From Reyranella sp. CPCC 100927 (GTDB lineage: Bacteria > Pseudomonadota > Alphaproteobacteria > Reyranellales > Reyranellaceae): 64,000 nucleotides of DNA. A program made the translations under genes and the position numbers. The notes below the pieces were generated by a model. It was not told where the DNA came from, did not search any database, and worked only from the letters and a program-made list of their open reading frames with translations. How positions within the stretch are numbered: position 1 is the first letter of the stretch; each line of letters opens with the position of its first letter. Location: NCBI RefSeq assembly GCF_007859315.1, contig NZ_VOHA01000002.1, positions 434,001 to 498,000 of the forward strand, written 5' to 3'. Of this stretch, positions 32,406 through 40,912 are shown in pieces.

Positions 32406-34502
32406 GTGAGTGACGGGATGCGTCTGGCCGTCGATATCGGCGGCACGTTCACCGATGTCGTGCTGGAAATTGGCGATCCCCTTCGTGGCGGCAGGCGATT
32501 GACACGCAAGGTGCTGACGACACCGCGAGCGCCGGAAGAAGCCGTGATGGAAGGCACGCGCGCCATTCTGGCTGACGCCGGGCGCGCCTTTGCCGACATC
32601 GACGTCTTCGTGCACGGCACGACCCTGGCCACCAACGCGATCATCGAACGCAAGGGCGCCCGGACGGCGCTGATCGCCACCGAGGGCTTCCGCGACACGC
32701 TGGAGATCGCCTACGAAAGCCGCTACGACCAGTACGACGTCTTCATCGAGAAGCCCAAGCAGCTGGTACCGCGGGCGCTGCGCTTCACCGTGCCGGAACG
32801 CATGGACGTGCAAGGCAACGTGCGCCTGCCGCTGGACGAGGCTGCCGTGCGCGCGCTGGTGCCGATACTGCAGCAGCAGGATGTCGGCGCCGTCGCTGTG
32901 GCCTTCCTGCATGCCTATGCCAACTCGGCGCACGAGCGACGCACGCGCGAGATCCTGTTCGAGGCGCTGCCCGGTCTGTCCGTGACACTCTCGTGCGAGG
33001 CCTGCCCCGAGGTGCGCGAGTACGATCGCACCTCGACAGCGGTCGCCAACGCCTACATCCAGCCGCTCATGGCAGGCTACCTGGCGCGCCTGCGCGATGG
33101 CTTCGCCGCCGAAGGCTTCCGCGGCATGATCTACCTGATGACGTCGGGCGGCGGACTCACGGCGCTGGAGACGGCGCGCAAGTTCCCGATCCGCCTGGTC
33201 GAGTCGGGGCCGGCCGGCGGCGCCATCCTGGCCGCCAACACCGCCGCCGAGCGCGGCGAAGACAAGGTGCTGTCGTTCGACATGGGCGGCACCACGGCCA
33301 AGATCTGCCTGATCCAGCACTACACGCCCTTCAAGTCGCGCAGCTTCGAGGTCGATCGCGCCGCGCGCTTTCTGAAGGGCAGTGGCCTGCCGCTGCGCAT
33401 TCCGGTGATCGAGATGGTCGAGATCGGCGCCGGCGGTGGCTCGATCGCGCGCATCGACGAACTCAAGCGCATCGTGGTGGGACCCGAAAGTGCCGGCGCC
33501 GAGCCGGGCCCCGCCGCCTATGGCCGCGGCGGCCAACGGCCGACCGTGACCGACGCCGACGTGGTGCTGGGCAAGATCGACCCGACACGCTTCGCCGGCG
33601 GCACCATCCACCTCGATGTCGAGCAAGCCCGGAGCGCGCTCGACGTCGCGATCGGCGGTGAGCTGGCGCTGGCCAGTGAAATGGCCGCCTACGGCGTGGG
33701 CGAGATCGTTGACGAGAACATGGCCAATGCCGCGCGCGTGCATGCCGTCGAGCGTGGCGCCATCATCGGTGAGCACACCATGATCGCCTTCGGCGGCGCC
33801 GCCCCCCTGCACGCCGCACGGCTGGCCGAGAAGCTGGGTCTCAATCGCATCGTGATCCCGCCCAACGCCGGCGTCGGCTCGGCTGTCGGATTTCTGCTGG
33901 CGCCGGTCGCCTATGAGCTGATCCACTCGCGCTACATGCGGCTGGATACGTTCGACCCGGCGGCGGCCAATGCGCTGATCGACGAGATGGCGCACGAGGC
34001 GCATGCGCTGGTGGCGCCCGGCGCACGCGGCCAGAAAGTGGTCGAAACCCGTGTCGCCTACATGCGCTATGTCGGCCAGGGCCACGAGATCACGGTGCCG
34101 CTGCCGTTGCGGCCGCTGCAGGCCGGAGACACCGCCACCTTGCGCAGCGAATTCGAGCGCGCCTACGCCCAGCTGTTCGAGCGCCATATTCCCGACGCCG
34201 CCATCGAGGCGCTGAGCTGGTCGGTCACCGTCTCCACCGAGGCGCGCCGGCCGACCGCGATAGCACCGCCGTCGCGGCAGAAGGCGCCGCCGCCCGTGGG
34301 TGCCCGCCGCTTCTTCGACGCGCGCCAGTCACATCACGTCGAAGTGCCGGTCTATTGGCGCAACGACCTGGTGCCGGGTGCCACGGTGCCAGGGCCTGCG
34401 ATCATCGCCGAGGACGAGACATCGACCTTCGTGTCGCAGACCTTCGACGCCTGGCTCGACGCCGCCGGCGGCATCGTGCTGGAGCGCAAACGCGCGGCTT
34501 GA
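32406..34502 (+). CDS. hydantoinase/oxoprolinase HyuA-type subunit
   Basis: A 698-residue ATP-dependent amide-hydrolase subunit of the HyuA/OPLAH family. It opens MRLAVDIGGTFTDVV (phosphate loop of the actin-like ATPase fold), followed by FVHGTTLATNAIIERKGA and the second nucleotide motif LSFDMGGTTAKICLI; the C-terminal beta-rich domain ends GPAIIAEDETSTFV. GTG 32406 is the preferred start since GGAGG lies six bases upstream. The family works as an A/B pair to open hydantoins or 5-oxoproline-like lactams with ATP. No B subunit is adjacent; one is encoded at 50985-52649. Confidence 0.9.
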   Translation: MSDGMRLAVDIGGTFTDVVLEIGDPLRGGRRLTRKVLTTPRAPEEAVMEGTRAILADAGRAFADIDVFVHGTTLATNAIIERKGARTALIATEGFRDTLEIAYESRYDQYDVFIEKPKQLVPRALRFTVPERMDVQGNVRLPLDEAAVRALVPILQQQDVGAVAVAFLHAYANSAHERRTREILFEALPGLSVTLSCEACPEVREYDRTSTAVANAYIQPLMAGYLARLRDGFAAEGFRGMIYLMTSGGGLTALETARKFPIRLVESGPAGGAILAANTAAERGEDKVLSFDMGGTTAKICLIQHYTPFKSRSFEVDRAARFLKGSGLPLRIPVIEMVEIGAGGGSIARIDELKRIVVGPESAGAEPGPAAYGRGGQRPTVTDADVVLGKIDPTRFAGGTIHLDVEQARSALDVAIGGELALASEMAAYGVGEIVDENMANAARVHAVERGAIIGEHTMIAFGGAAPLHAARLAEKLGLNRIVIPPNAGVGSAVGFLLAPVAYELIHSRYMRLDTFDPAAANALIDEMAHEAHALVAPGARGQKVVETRVAYMRYVGQGHEITVPLPLRPLQAGDTATLRSEFERAYAQLFERHIPDAAIEALSWSVTVSTEARRPTAIAPPSRQKAPPPVGARRFFDARQSHHVEVPVYWRNDLVPGATVPGPAIIAEDETSTFVSQTFDAWLDAAGGIVLERKRAA

Positions 34503-35000
34503 GCCGCGCTGTCACACAGGTTTCCGCAAGAGCTCGGGTCGTCTCGACAAATCATCGCTCGTGTTGCAGCGCCGTGTTCTTCCATTTCGTGCCCGAGACA
34601 AGACCGCGTGAGCGTGATGGAGCGGGCCTGCGATTTTTTTGCGTGAATGGTCAAACTGTTCAAACGGATAACAGATCTTCCTATTCTTCTAGATTAACCT
34701 AATTCATTGAAACGGTTATTCTTTTTTGCAGTGCACGTTGACTCGGCAAGTCTATTTGCATTAATGTGCTTCAATATTTAAATCGTGCCAGCGCGCCCAT
34801 AACCAAAAACAGAAAACTCAAAAACTGAATACTAGGGGGACACTTTCCCTCCGCCGTAGTGGTCGCGTCAGTTCCCGTCAAATCCCGTAGCCAATGCTCG
34901 CCGGCATGCCGCCACGCGAGACAGGATTGCCGTGCCCTGTAGGGTACGTCATCCCGTCACGATCGCGCGCAGCGCCGGCGACGAGCCAAGGGCAGCCGCG
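34503..35000 (+). promoter_or_regulatory. AT-rich upstream region of the giant repeat protein
   Basis: About 500 bases without a gene. Bases 34630-34850 are strikingly AT-rich against a GC-rich background (TTTTTTTGCG, ATTCTTTTTTGCAG, CAATATTTAAATCG). It contains related blocks TTCAAACGGATAAC (near 34658) and TTGAAACGGTTATTC. A possible promoter is TTGCAT (34756) and TAAATC (34779) with 17-base spacing, which would leave a leader of about 200 bases. Such AT-rich islands before surface-protein genes often bind nucleoid proteins. Confidence 0.45.
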
Positions 35001-38000
35001 ATGAGCACACCGGACGAAACCAACCAGACGCAGTATGACTTCTTCTCCTCATCCGACGCTGGAGCCGGAGCAGATGAATCCAGCGCGGTGCCCACGGTCA
35101 GCACCGACCTGGCCGACTATTCACCCGGCGCGACCGCGATCATCACGGCCAGCGGCTACGATATCGGCGAGACCATCGACTTCCAGGTCGTGCATGTGGT
35201 CGATGCCGGCACCGACGGCGTCTGGGGCACGGGCGACGACATATTGGGCGACAATACCGGCAGCGGTCATGAATCGTGGTCCGTCACCGATGGCGTGCGC
35301 CAGGTCGACGCCGGCGCCGATGGCATCGAGGGGACACCTGACGACGTCGTCTCCGGCGATCTCGACGGCGTGGCCAACGGCACGGTCGTCACGACCTGGT
35401 ACGTCAATCCGGACGACTCGCTGGGCGCGACGTTCAGGCTGACGGCCGACGGCGATGCCGGCAACAGCGCCAGCACCAGCTTCACCGACAATCTCAGCTT
35501 GAGCCTGAAGCAATGGGCCAACGGTCCCGCGCCCAGCGGCATGAGCGCCGACGACGGATGGCAGAACGGCAACCTGAACGATACCAAGGCGCACTTCAGC
35601 GAAGGCGATTCGGTTCCTTATCGCGCCGTGATCCAGGATCTCAGCGACAACGGGTTCTACACGTTCCGCATCGGCTACGACACGATCGTCAACGGCAAGC
35701 ACGCGCTCGACTACCTGACGTCCTTCGACCGCTCCTATGGCGGCGCCGGCGAGACGGTGCCCGACCCGCTGCTCGCGGAAAATCAATTCAATCCCGCCAC
35801 CGTATTCAACCAGGTCCAGACGCTGGCGATCCCGACGGATCCGAATGCAGTCAACCAGATCGCGGGCAATCTCACGTTCTATGGCGGCGTGAACTTCCTG
35901 GGATTCGTCACCTGGGGCAATGACGGCAACTGGAACACAGCGGCCGACAATCAACTGGTGACGGCGGGCTCGAACGGCATCTGGGGCGACGGCGAGGACG
36001 TGCATGTGGTCGCGGGCGCCGACGGCAAATTCGGTGCCGGCGATGTGACGTTCCAGGGGGCGGCCAACCCCTACATGGTCGAAGTCAAGAACCAGGGCGG
36101 CAACACCACCACCACGACCTATCTCGCGCCCTACTTCCAGTATGTCGGCGGCAACAGCGGTTCAATCGACTCACTGGTGGTCGCCTGGGGCGGCCATATC
36201 GCGACACAGACCGACTGGGGAGCCGGAAACTCGGCAACCGCCATCTCAGGCTCGCCCTACCACACGTTCAACGGCGGCATCGTCGGCTACACCGACGGGG
36301 CGGGCGTGCAGGGCTCGCAGGATGCCCAGCTCAGCGCCGGGGCAGTCTCCAATCCGAATCTGTCCATCACCAAGACAGCGACCGTGCCGGGCGGCACGGC
36401 CGACACGGTCGGTGAGCTGATCACCTACAGCATCACGGTGCAGAACACCGGTGACGTGGCGCTGACCAACGTCGCGCTGACGGACCAGGTCGAAGGCGGC
36501 ACGATCGACACCCTCACGACCCATACCGGCGACACGACCAATCCCGGCGTTCTCGATGTCGGCGAGACGTGGGTCTACACGACGACCTATGCCGTCACGC
36601 CGATGGACATCAACAGCAACGGCGGCAGCGACGGCCAGATCCACAACGTCGCCACGGTCGACACGCTGCAGACCGACCCGAAGTCGGCGACGGCGGACGT
36701 GCCGGTGGCGCAGACAAAGTCGCTCAGCATCACCAAGACGGCGATGATCACGGGCGACGCCGACGGCAAGGTCGACAGCCCCAGCGACGACGTCACCTAC
36801 ACCATCGCCGTGACGAACACGGGCAACACGGCATTGACCGGCGTGACCCTGACCGACCAGGTTGAAGCGGGCAGCATTGATAGCCTGACCAGCCATACCG
36901 ATACCGGTGCCGGCACCCACGGCGACAACGTGCTCGATCCGGGCGAAACCTGGACCTACACGACGACATTCGACGTGACCCAGGCGCTGATCGACAGCAA
37001 CGGCAACGGTGATGGCAAGATTCACAACGTTGCCACGGTCGATACGGATCAGACCACTCCGCAGAGCGCTACCGCGGATGTCGATATCGTTCCGGCCCCG
37101 GCGATCGACCTCACCAAGACCAACGCTGGCGTCTCTGACGTCGACGGTAACGGCCAGGATGCCGGCGATCAGATCACCTACACCTACGCCGTCCAGAACA
37201 CCGGCAACATTACGCTCCTCAACGTATCAGTCAGTGACGACAAGCTCGGCGCCATCACGCTGACCTCAGGCCTCACCGATGCCGACGGTGACGGCTCTGC
37301 CGACGATCTCGCCGTCGGCGCCATCGTCACAGGCACGGCCACGGCGACACTGACCCAGGCCCAGCTCGACGCCGGTTCCGTGACAAATCTCGCCACCGCG
37401 TCGGGCACCCCACCGACCGGCAGCAATGTCACCGATACCGATACCAACACGGTGCCCGTCACCCAGACGCCCGCGATCGACCTCACCAAGACCAACGGCG
37501 GCATCTCCGATCTCGATGCCAACGGCCAGGATGCCGGTGATCAGATCACCTACACCTACGCCGTCCAGAACACCGGCAATGTCACCCTGTTCAATATTGC
37601 CGTCAGCGACGATAAGCTCGGCACCATCACGCTGACCTCGGGCCTGACCGACGCCGATGGCGATGGCCAGGTCGACGATCTCGCCGTCGGCGCCACAGCT
37701 ACGGGCATCGCGACCGCGACACTGGCCCAGGCCCAGATCGATGCCGGCTCCGTCACAAATCTCGCCACCGCGTCGGATACCCCTCCGACCGGCAGCAATG
37801 TCACCGATACCGACACCAACACGGTGCCCATCAGCCAGACGCCCGCGATCGATCTCACCAAGACCAACGGCGGCATCTCTGACCTCGACGGCAACGGCCA
37901 GGATGCTGGCGACCAGATCACCTACACCTACGCCGTCCAGAACATCGGCAACGTCACTCTGTTCAATGTCGCCGTCAGCGATGACAAGCTTGGTGCCATC

Positions 38001-40784
38001 ACCCTGACCTCGGGTCTGATCGACGCCGACGGCGATGGTTCTGCCGACGACCTCGCCGTCGGCGCCATCGCTACAGGTACCGCAAGCGCGACGCTGACCC
38101 AAGGCCAGGTCGACGCTGGCTCGGTCGCAAACCTCGCTACCGCCACGGGTACGCCGCCGACCGGTGCCAACGTCACAGACACCGACACCAACACCGTGCC
38201 GGTTACACAGGCCCCGGCAATCGACCTCACCAAGACCAACGGCGGTGTCTCTGACATCGACGCCAACGGCCAGGATGCCGGTGACCAGATCACCTACACC
38301 TACGCCGTCCAGAACACCGGCAACGTCACCCTGTTCAATGTCGCCGTCAGCGATGACAAGCTCGGCGCCATCACTTTGACCTCGGGTCTGACCGATGCCG
38401 ACGGTGATGGCTCTGCCGACGATCTCGCCGTCGGCGCTACCGCTACAGGCACCGCGACCGCGACACTGACCCAAGGCCAAGTCGACGCAGGCGCGGTCAC
38501 AAACCTCGCCACCGCGTCGGGCACCCCACCGACCGGCAGTAACGTCGCCGACACTGACACCAACACGGTGCCCATCAGCCAGACGCCCGCGATCGATCTC
38601 ACCAAGACCAACGGCGGCATCTCCGACCTCGACGGCAACGGCCAGGATGCCGGTGATCAGATCACCTACACCTACGCCGTCCAGAACACCGGCAATGTCA
38701 CCCTGTTCAACGTTGCTGTCAGTGACGACAAGCTCGGCAGCATCACCCTGACCTCAGGCCTGACTGATGCTGATGGCGATGGCCAGGTCGACGACCTTGC
38801 CGTCGGCGCCGCGGCTACGGGCACCGCGACCGCCACGCTGACCCAGGCCCAGATCGATGCCGGCTCCGTGACCAATCTCGCCACCGCGTCAGGCACGCCA
38901 CCGACCGGCAGCAACGTCACGGACACTGACACCAACACGGTGCCCGTCACCCAGACACCGGCAATCGACCTCACCAAGACCAACGGCGGGGTCTCTGATA
39001 TCGACGCCAACGGCCAGGACGCCGGCGACCAGATCACCTACACCTATGCCGTCCAGAACACCGGCAACGTCACCCTGTTCAACGTTGCCGTCAGCGACGA
39101 CAAGCTCGGCGCCATCACCCTGACCTCGGGCCTGACCGACGCCGATGGTGATGGCTCTGTTGATGATCTCGCCGTCGGCGCAACCGCCACAGGCACGGCC
39201 ACTGCGACACTGTCCCAGGGCCAGATCGACGCCGGCTCCGTGACCAATCTCGCCACCGCGTCAGGCACGCCACCAGCCGGCAGCAACGTCACCGACACCG
39301 ACACCAACACGGTGCCCATTATCCAGGATCCCAAACTCACCATCGAGAAATCCGTCATCAGCATCACCAACCCGAACAATACCGGCGGCGGATCGGTGGT
39401 CGATCAAGCCGGTGACGTGGTCGCCTACGCCATCGTGGTGACCAACACAGGCAATGTCACACTCACCAACGTGGCCCTGGCGGATGCGCTGCTGCAGGGC
39501 GCCAACGGCACCCTGGGCAGCCCCGCCGGTGATGACGGCAATGCCGTGCTCGATGTCGGCGAAATATGGACCTACACGGGCACGTACACGGTCCAGCAGT
39601 CCGACATCGACAATCAGGGTGCCATTGATGGCACGGCCGACAACAACATCCACAATGTCGCGACCGTGGATACTCAGCAGACCGATCCACTGAGCGATTC
39701 GGCGGATGTCCCGATTGATCGCACGGTCGACCTGTTCGGCCACAAGTTCGGCGATCTCAACGGCAACGGCACCTGGGACAAGGGCCAGGGCGAAGGCGGC
39801 CTCGGCGACTGGACCGTCCAGCTGCACGAGGACACCAACCACAGCGGCCAGCTCGACGCCGGCGACGCCCTGGTGGCGTCGACCACGACAGGTGCCGATG
39901 GCGCCTACCTCTTCGACGACGTCGCGGTGGCCGGTCACACCTACTTCCTCACCGAGGTGCTGCAGGATGGCTGGAAACAGACCGCGCCGTCAGGCGGCAC
40001 CTTCACGGTGCCTGTCGATACGGGTTCGCAAATCTTCGACGCGTTCGATTTCGGCAACCAGATGATCACCGGCCCGGGCGTGCGCACGCCCGGCTTCTGG
40101 AGCAACAACGGTGCGCCGTTCTGGGACGCCAAGGCGGACAACGGCAAGCACGCCGGCGATCCGTGCTTCCCCGGTGGCGAGCTGGTCTATCAGGTCGACA
40201 GCAACAAGTCCGGCGCGATTGACGGCGCCGACAAGGCCGGCGTGCTGATCGGCGACTACAACAGGAACGGCCTGATCGACGCCGGCGAGGACACGTTCTT
40301 CATTGCGCTGGCTGACGCGCAGAAGATCATCAATGCATCCCAGAAGGACCAGCAGGACGGCCGTTGGATGCTCGCCCGTGACGCGGTCGCCAGCTGGCTG
40401 AACTACCTGGCCGGCAACCCGATCGGCACCGTCGATCCCAGCGACGGCGCCTATTCGCCGCGCGAAGGACTCAACGACGCCATCGACTGGCTGCAGGTCA
40501 CGACTGGCGGCAACAACACCACGACCTTCGGCAACTGGCCGGGCGGTGGCGCATCGATCAAACAGAACAGCGCGGCCTGGAACACCGGCCTGGAGACCGA
40601 GGCGGCGCGCGCCGGCGTCGAGCCGGGCGGCAACTACATCCACCAGCAGCTCGACGAATACAATAACACCGGCTCGATCGACGGCACGTTCTACGCCTTC
40701 GACGGTGACAATTGCGGCGCTGATCAGCACTTCGTGCAGTACGCCACCATGCTGAAGAGCGCGGAGGACCTGCACCTGCTCTGA
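35001..40784 (+). CDS. giant DUF11-repeat surface/secreted protein, T1SS-linked
   Basis: A 1927-residue acidic, Asp/Thr/Asn-rich protein with no Sec signal. Order: N-terminal region with YSPGATAIITASGYDIGE and Asp-rich GTGDD-like loops (residues 1-450); two DUF11-like domains (about 450-700); six near-identical 124-residue DUF11 units starting PAIDLTKTN (about 700-1443); a ninth divergent unit (to about 1570); an SdrD-B-like domain (HKFGDLNGNGTWDKGQGEGG...); and a C-terminal domain starting GPGVRTPGFWSNNG with two EF-hand-like loops (DSNKSGAIDGAD; DYNRNGLIDAGED). The next two genes encode a type I secretion ATPase and adaptor, so it is probably exported by them. Likely a calcium-stabilised adhesin or S-layer-like protein. 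The start ATG 35001 is tentative, as a longer frame exists. Confidence 0.85.
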   Translation: MSTPDETNQTQYDFFSSSDAGAGADESSAVPTVSTDLADYSPGATAIITASGYDIGETIDFQVVHVVDAGTDGVWGTGDDILGDNTGSGHESWSVTDGVRQVDAGADGIEGTPDDVVSGDLDGVANGTVVTTWYVNPDDSLGATFRLTADGDAGNSASTSFTDNLSLSLKQWANGPAPSGMSADDGWQNGNLNDTKAHFSEGDSVPYRAVIQDLSDNGFYTFRIGYDTIVNGKHALDYLTSFDRSYGGAGETVPDPLLAENQFNPATVFNQVQTLAIPTDPNAVNQIAGNLTFYGGVNFLGFVTWGNDGNWNTAADNQLVTAGSNGIWGDGEDVHVVAGADGKFGAGDVTFQGAANPYMVEVKNQGGNTTTTTYLAPYFQYVGGNSGSIDSLVVAWGGHIATQTDWGAGNSATAISGSPYHTFNGGIVGYTDGAGVQGSQDAQLSAGAVSNPNLSITKTATVPGGTADTVGELITYSITVQNTGDVALTNVALTDQVEGGTIDTLTTHTGDTTNPGVLDVGETWVYTTTYAVTPMDINSNGGSDGQIHNVATVDTLQTDPKSATADVPVAQTKSLSITKTAMITGDADGKVDSPSDDVTYTIAVTNTGNTALTGVTLTDQVEAGSIDSLTSHTDTGAGTHGDNVLDPGETWTYTTTFDVTQALIDSNGNGDGKIHNVATVDTDQTTPQSATADVDIVPAPAIDLTKTNAGVSDVDGNGQDAGDQITYTYAVQNTGNITLLNVSVSDDKLGAITLTSGLTDADGDGSADDLAVGAIVTGTATATLTQAQLDAGSVTNLATASGTPPTGSNVTDTDTNTVPVTQTPAIDLTKTNGGISDLDANGQDAGDQITYTYAVQNTGNVTLFNIAVSDDKLGTITLTSGLTDADGDGQVDDLAVGATATGIATATLAQAQIDAGSVTNLATASDTPPTGSNVTDTDTNTVPISQTPAIDLTKTNGGISDLDGNGQDAGDQITYTYAVQNIGNVTLFNVAVSDDKLGAITLTSGLIDADGDGSADDLAVGAIATGTASATLTQGQVDAGSVANLATATGTPPTGANVTDTDTNTVPVTQAPAIDLTKTNGGVSDIDANGQDAGDQITYTYAVQNTGNVTLFNVAVSDDKLGAITLTSGLTDADGDGSADDLAVGATATGTATATLTQGQVDAGAVTNLATASGTPPTGSNVADTDTNTVPISQTPAIDLTKTNGGISDLDGNGQDAGDQITYTYAVQNTGNVTLFNVAVSDDKLGSITLTSGLTDADGDGQVDDLAVGAAATGTATATLTQAQIDAGSVTNLATASGTPPTGSNVTDTDTNTVPVTQTPAIDLTKTNGGVSDIDANGQDAGDQITYTYAVQNTGNVTLFNVAVSDDKLGAITLTSGLTDADGDGSVDDLAVGATATGTATATLSQGQIDAGSVTNLATASGTPPAGSNVTDTDTNTVPIIQDPKLTIEKSVISITNPNNTGGGSVVDQAGDVVAYAIVVTNTGNVTLTNVALADALLQGANGTLGSPAGDDGNAVLDVGEIWTYTGTYTVQQSDIDNQGAIDGTADNNIHNVATVDTQQTDPLSDSADVPIDRTVDLFGHKFGDLNGNGTWDKGQGEGGLGDWTVQLHEDTNHSGQLDAGDALVASTTTGADGAYLFDDVAVAGHTYFLTEVLQDGWKQTAPSGGTFTVPVDTGSQIFDAFDFGNQMITGPGVRTPGFWSNNGAPFWDAKADNGKHAGDPCFPGGELVYQVDSNKSGAIDGADKAGVLIGDYNRNGLIDAGEDTFFIALADAQKIINASQKDQQDGRWMLARDAVASWLNYLAGNPIGTVDPSDGAYSPREGLNDAIDWLQVTTGGNNTTTFGNWPGGGASIKQNSAAWNTGLETEAARAGVEPGGNYIHQQLDEYNNTGSIDGTFYAFDGDNCGADQHFVQYATMLKSAEDLHLL
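37101..39332 (+). repeat. six tandem 372-bp coding repeats
   Basis: The unit start GC(G/A)ATCGA(C/T)CTCACCAAG occurs at 37101, 37473, 37845, 38217, 38589 and 38961, exactly 372 bases apart. Units 3 and 5 share SDLDGNGQ while units 4 and 6 share SDIDANGQ, so the array probably grew by duplication of a two-unit block. Copy number is likely to vary between strains. Confidence 0.95.
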
Positions 40785-40792
40785 CTCGGCGA

Positions 40793-40856
40793 CGCGACGG
40801 CTTCAGAGCCGTCGCGCGCCTCGGCCTGTCGTTCCCGCAGCGGCAGGCCGATTTTT
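40793..40856 (+). terminator. double hairpin with T-run after the repeat protein
   Basis: First hairpin CGCGACGGCT-TCAG-AGCCGTCGCG (perfect 10-bp stem, 40793-40816). Second hairpin TCGGCCTG...CAGGCCGA (40821-40851) followed directly by TTTTT. The second is a good intrinsic terminator. It separates the secreted protein from its presumed exporter, so the exporter would be made at a lower level by read-through or from its own promoter. Confidence 0.75.
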
Positions 40857-40912
40857 CAAGGTCGACCGGGCGCCTGCCCATTGTCAGGGAGCGCCCATCG
40901 GAAGGCGCTAAC

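Noticed and set aside
32178-34187. 669-codon frame antisense to the HyuA-like gene
   Set aside because: High-GC shadow; the plus-strand frame shows ATPase motifs and a good ribosome site.
37266-38480. 404-codon frame antisense to the 372-bp repeats
   Set aside because: Repetitive because the sense repeats are; no start context or signal peptide.
37101-39332. CRISPR-like regular spacing
   Set aside because: Units are 372 bases, coding and contiguous, with no unique spacers.
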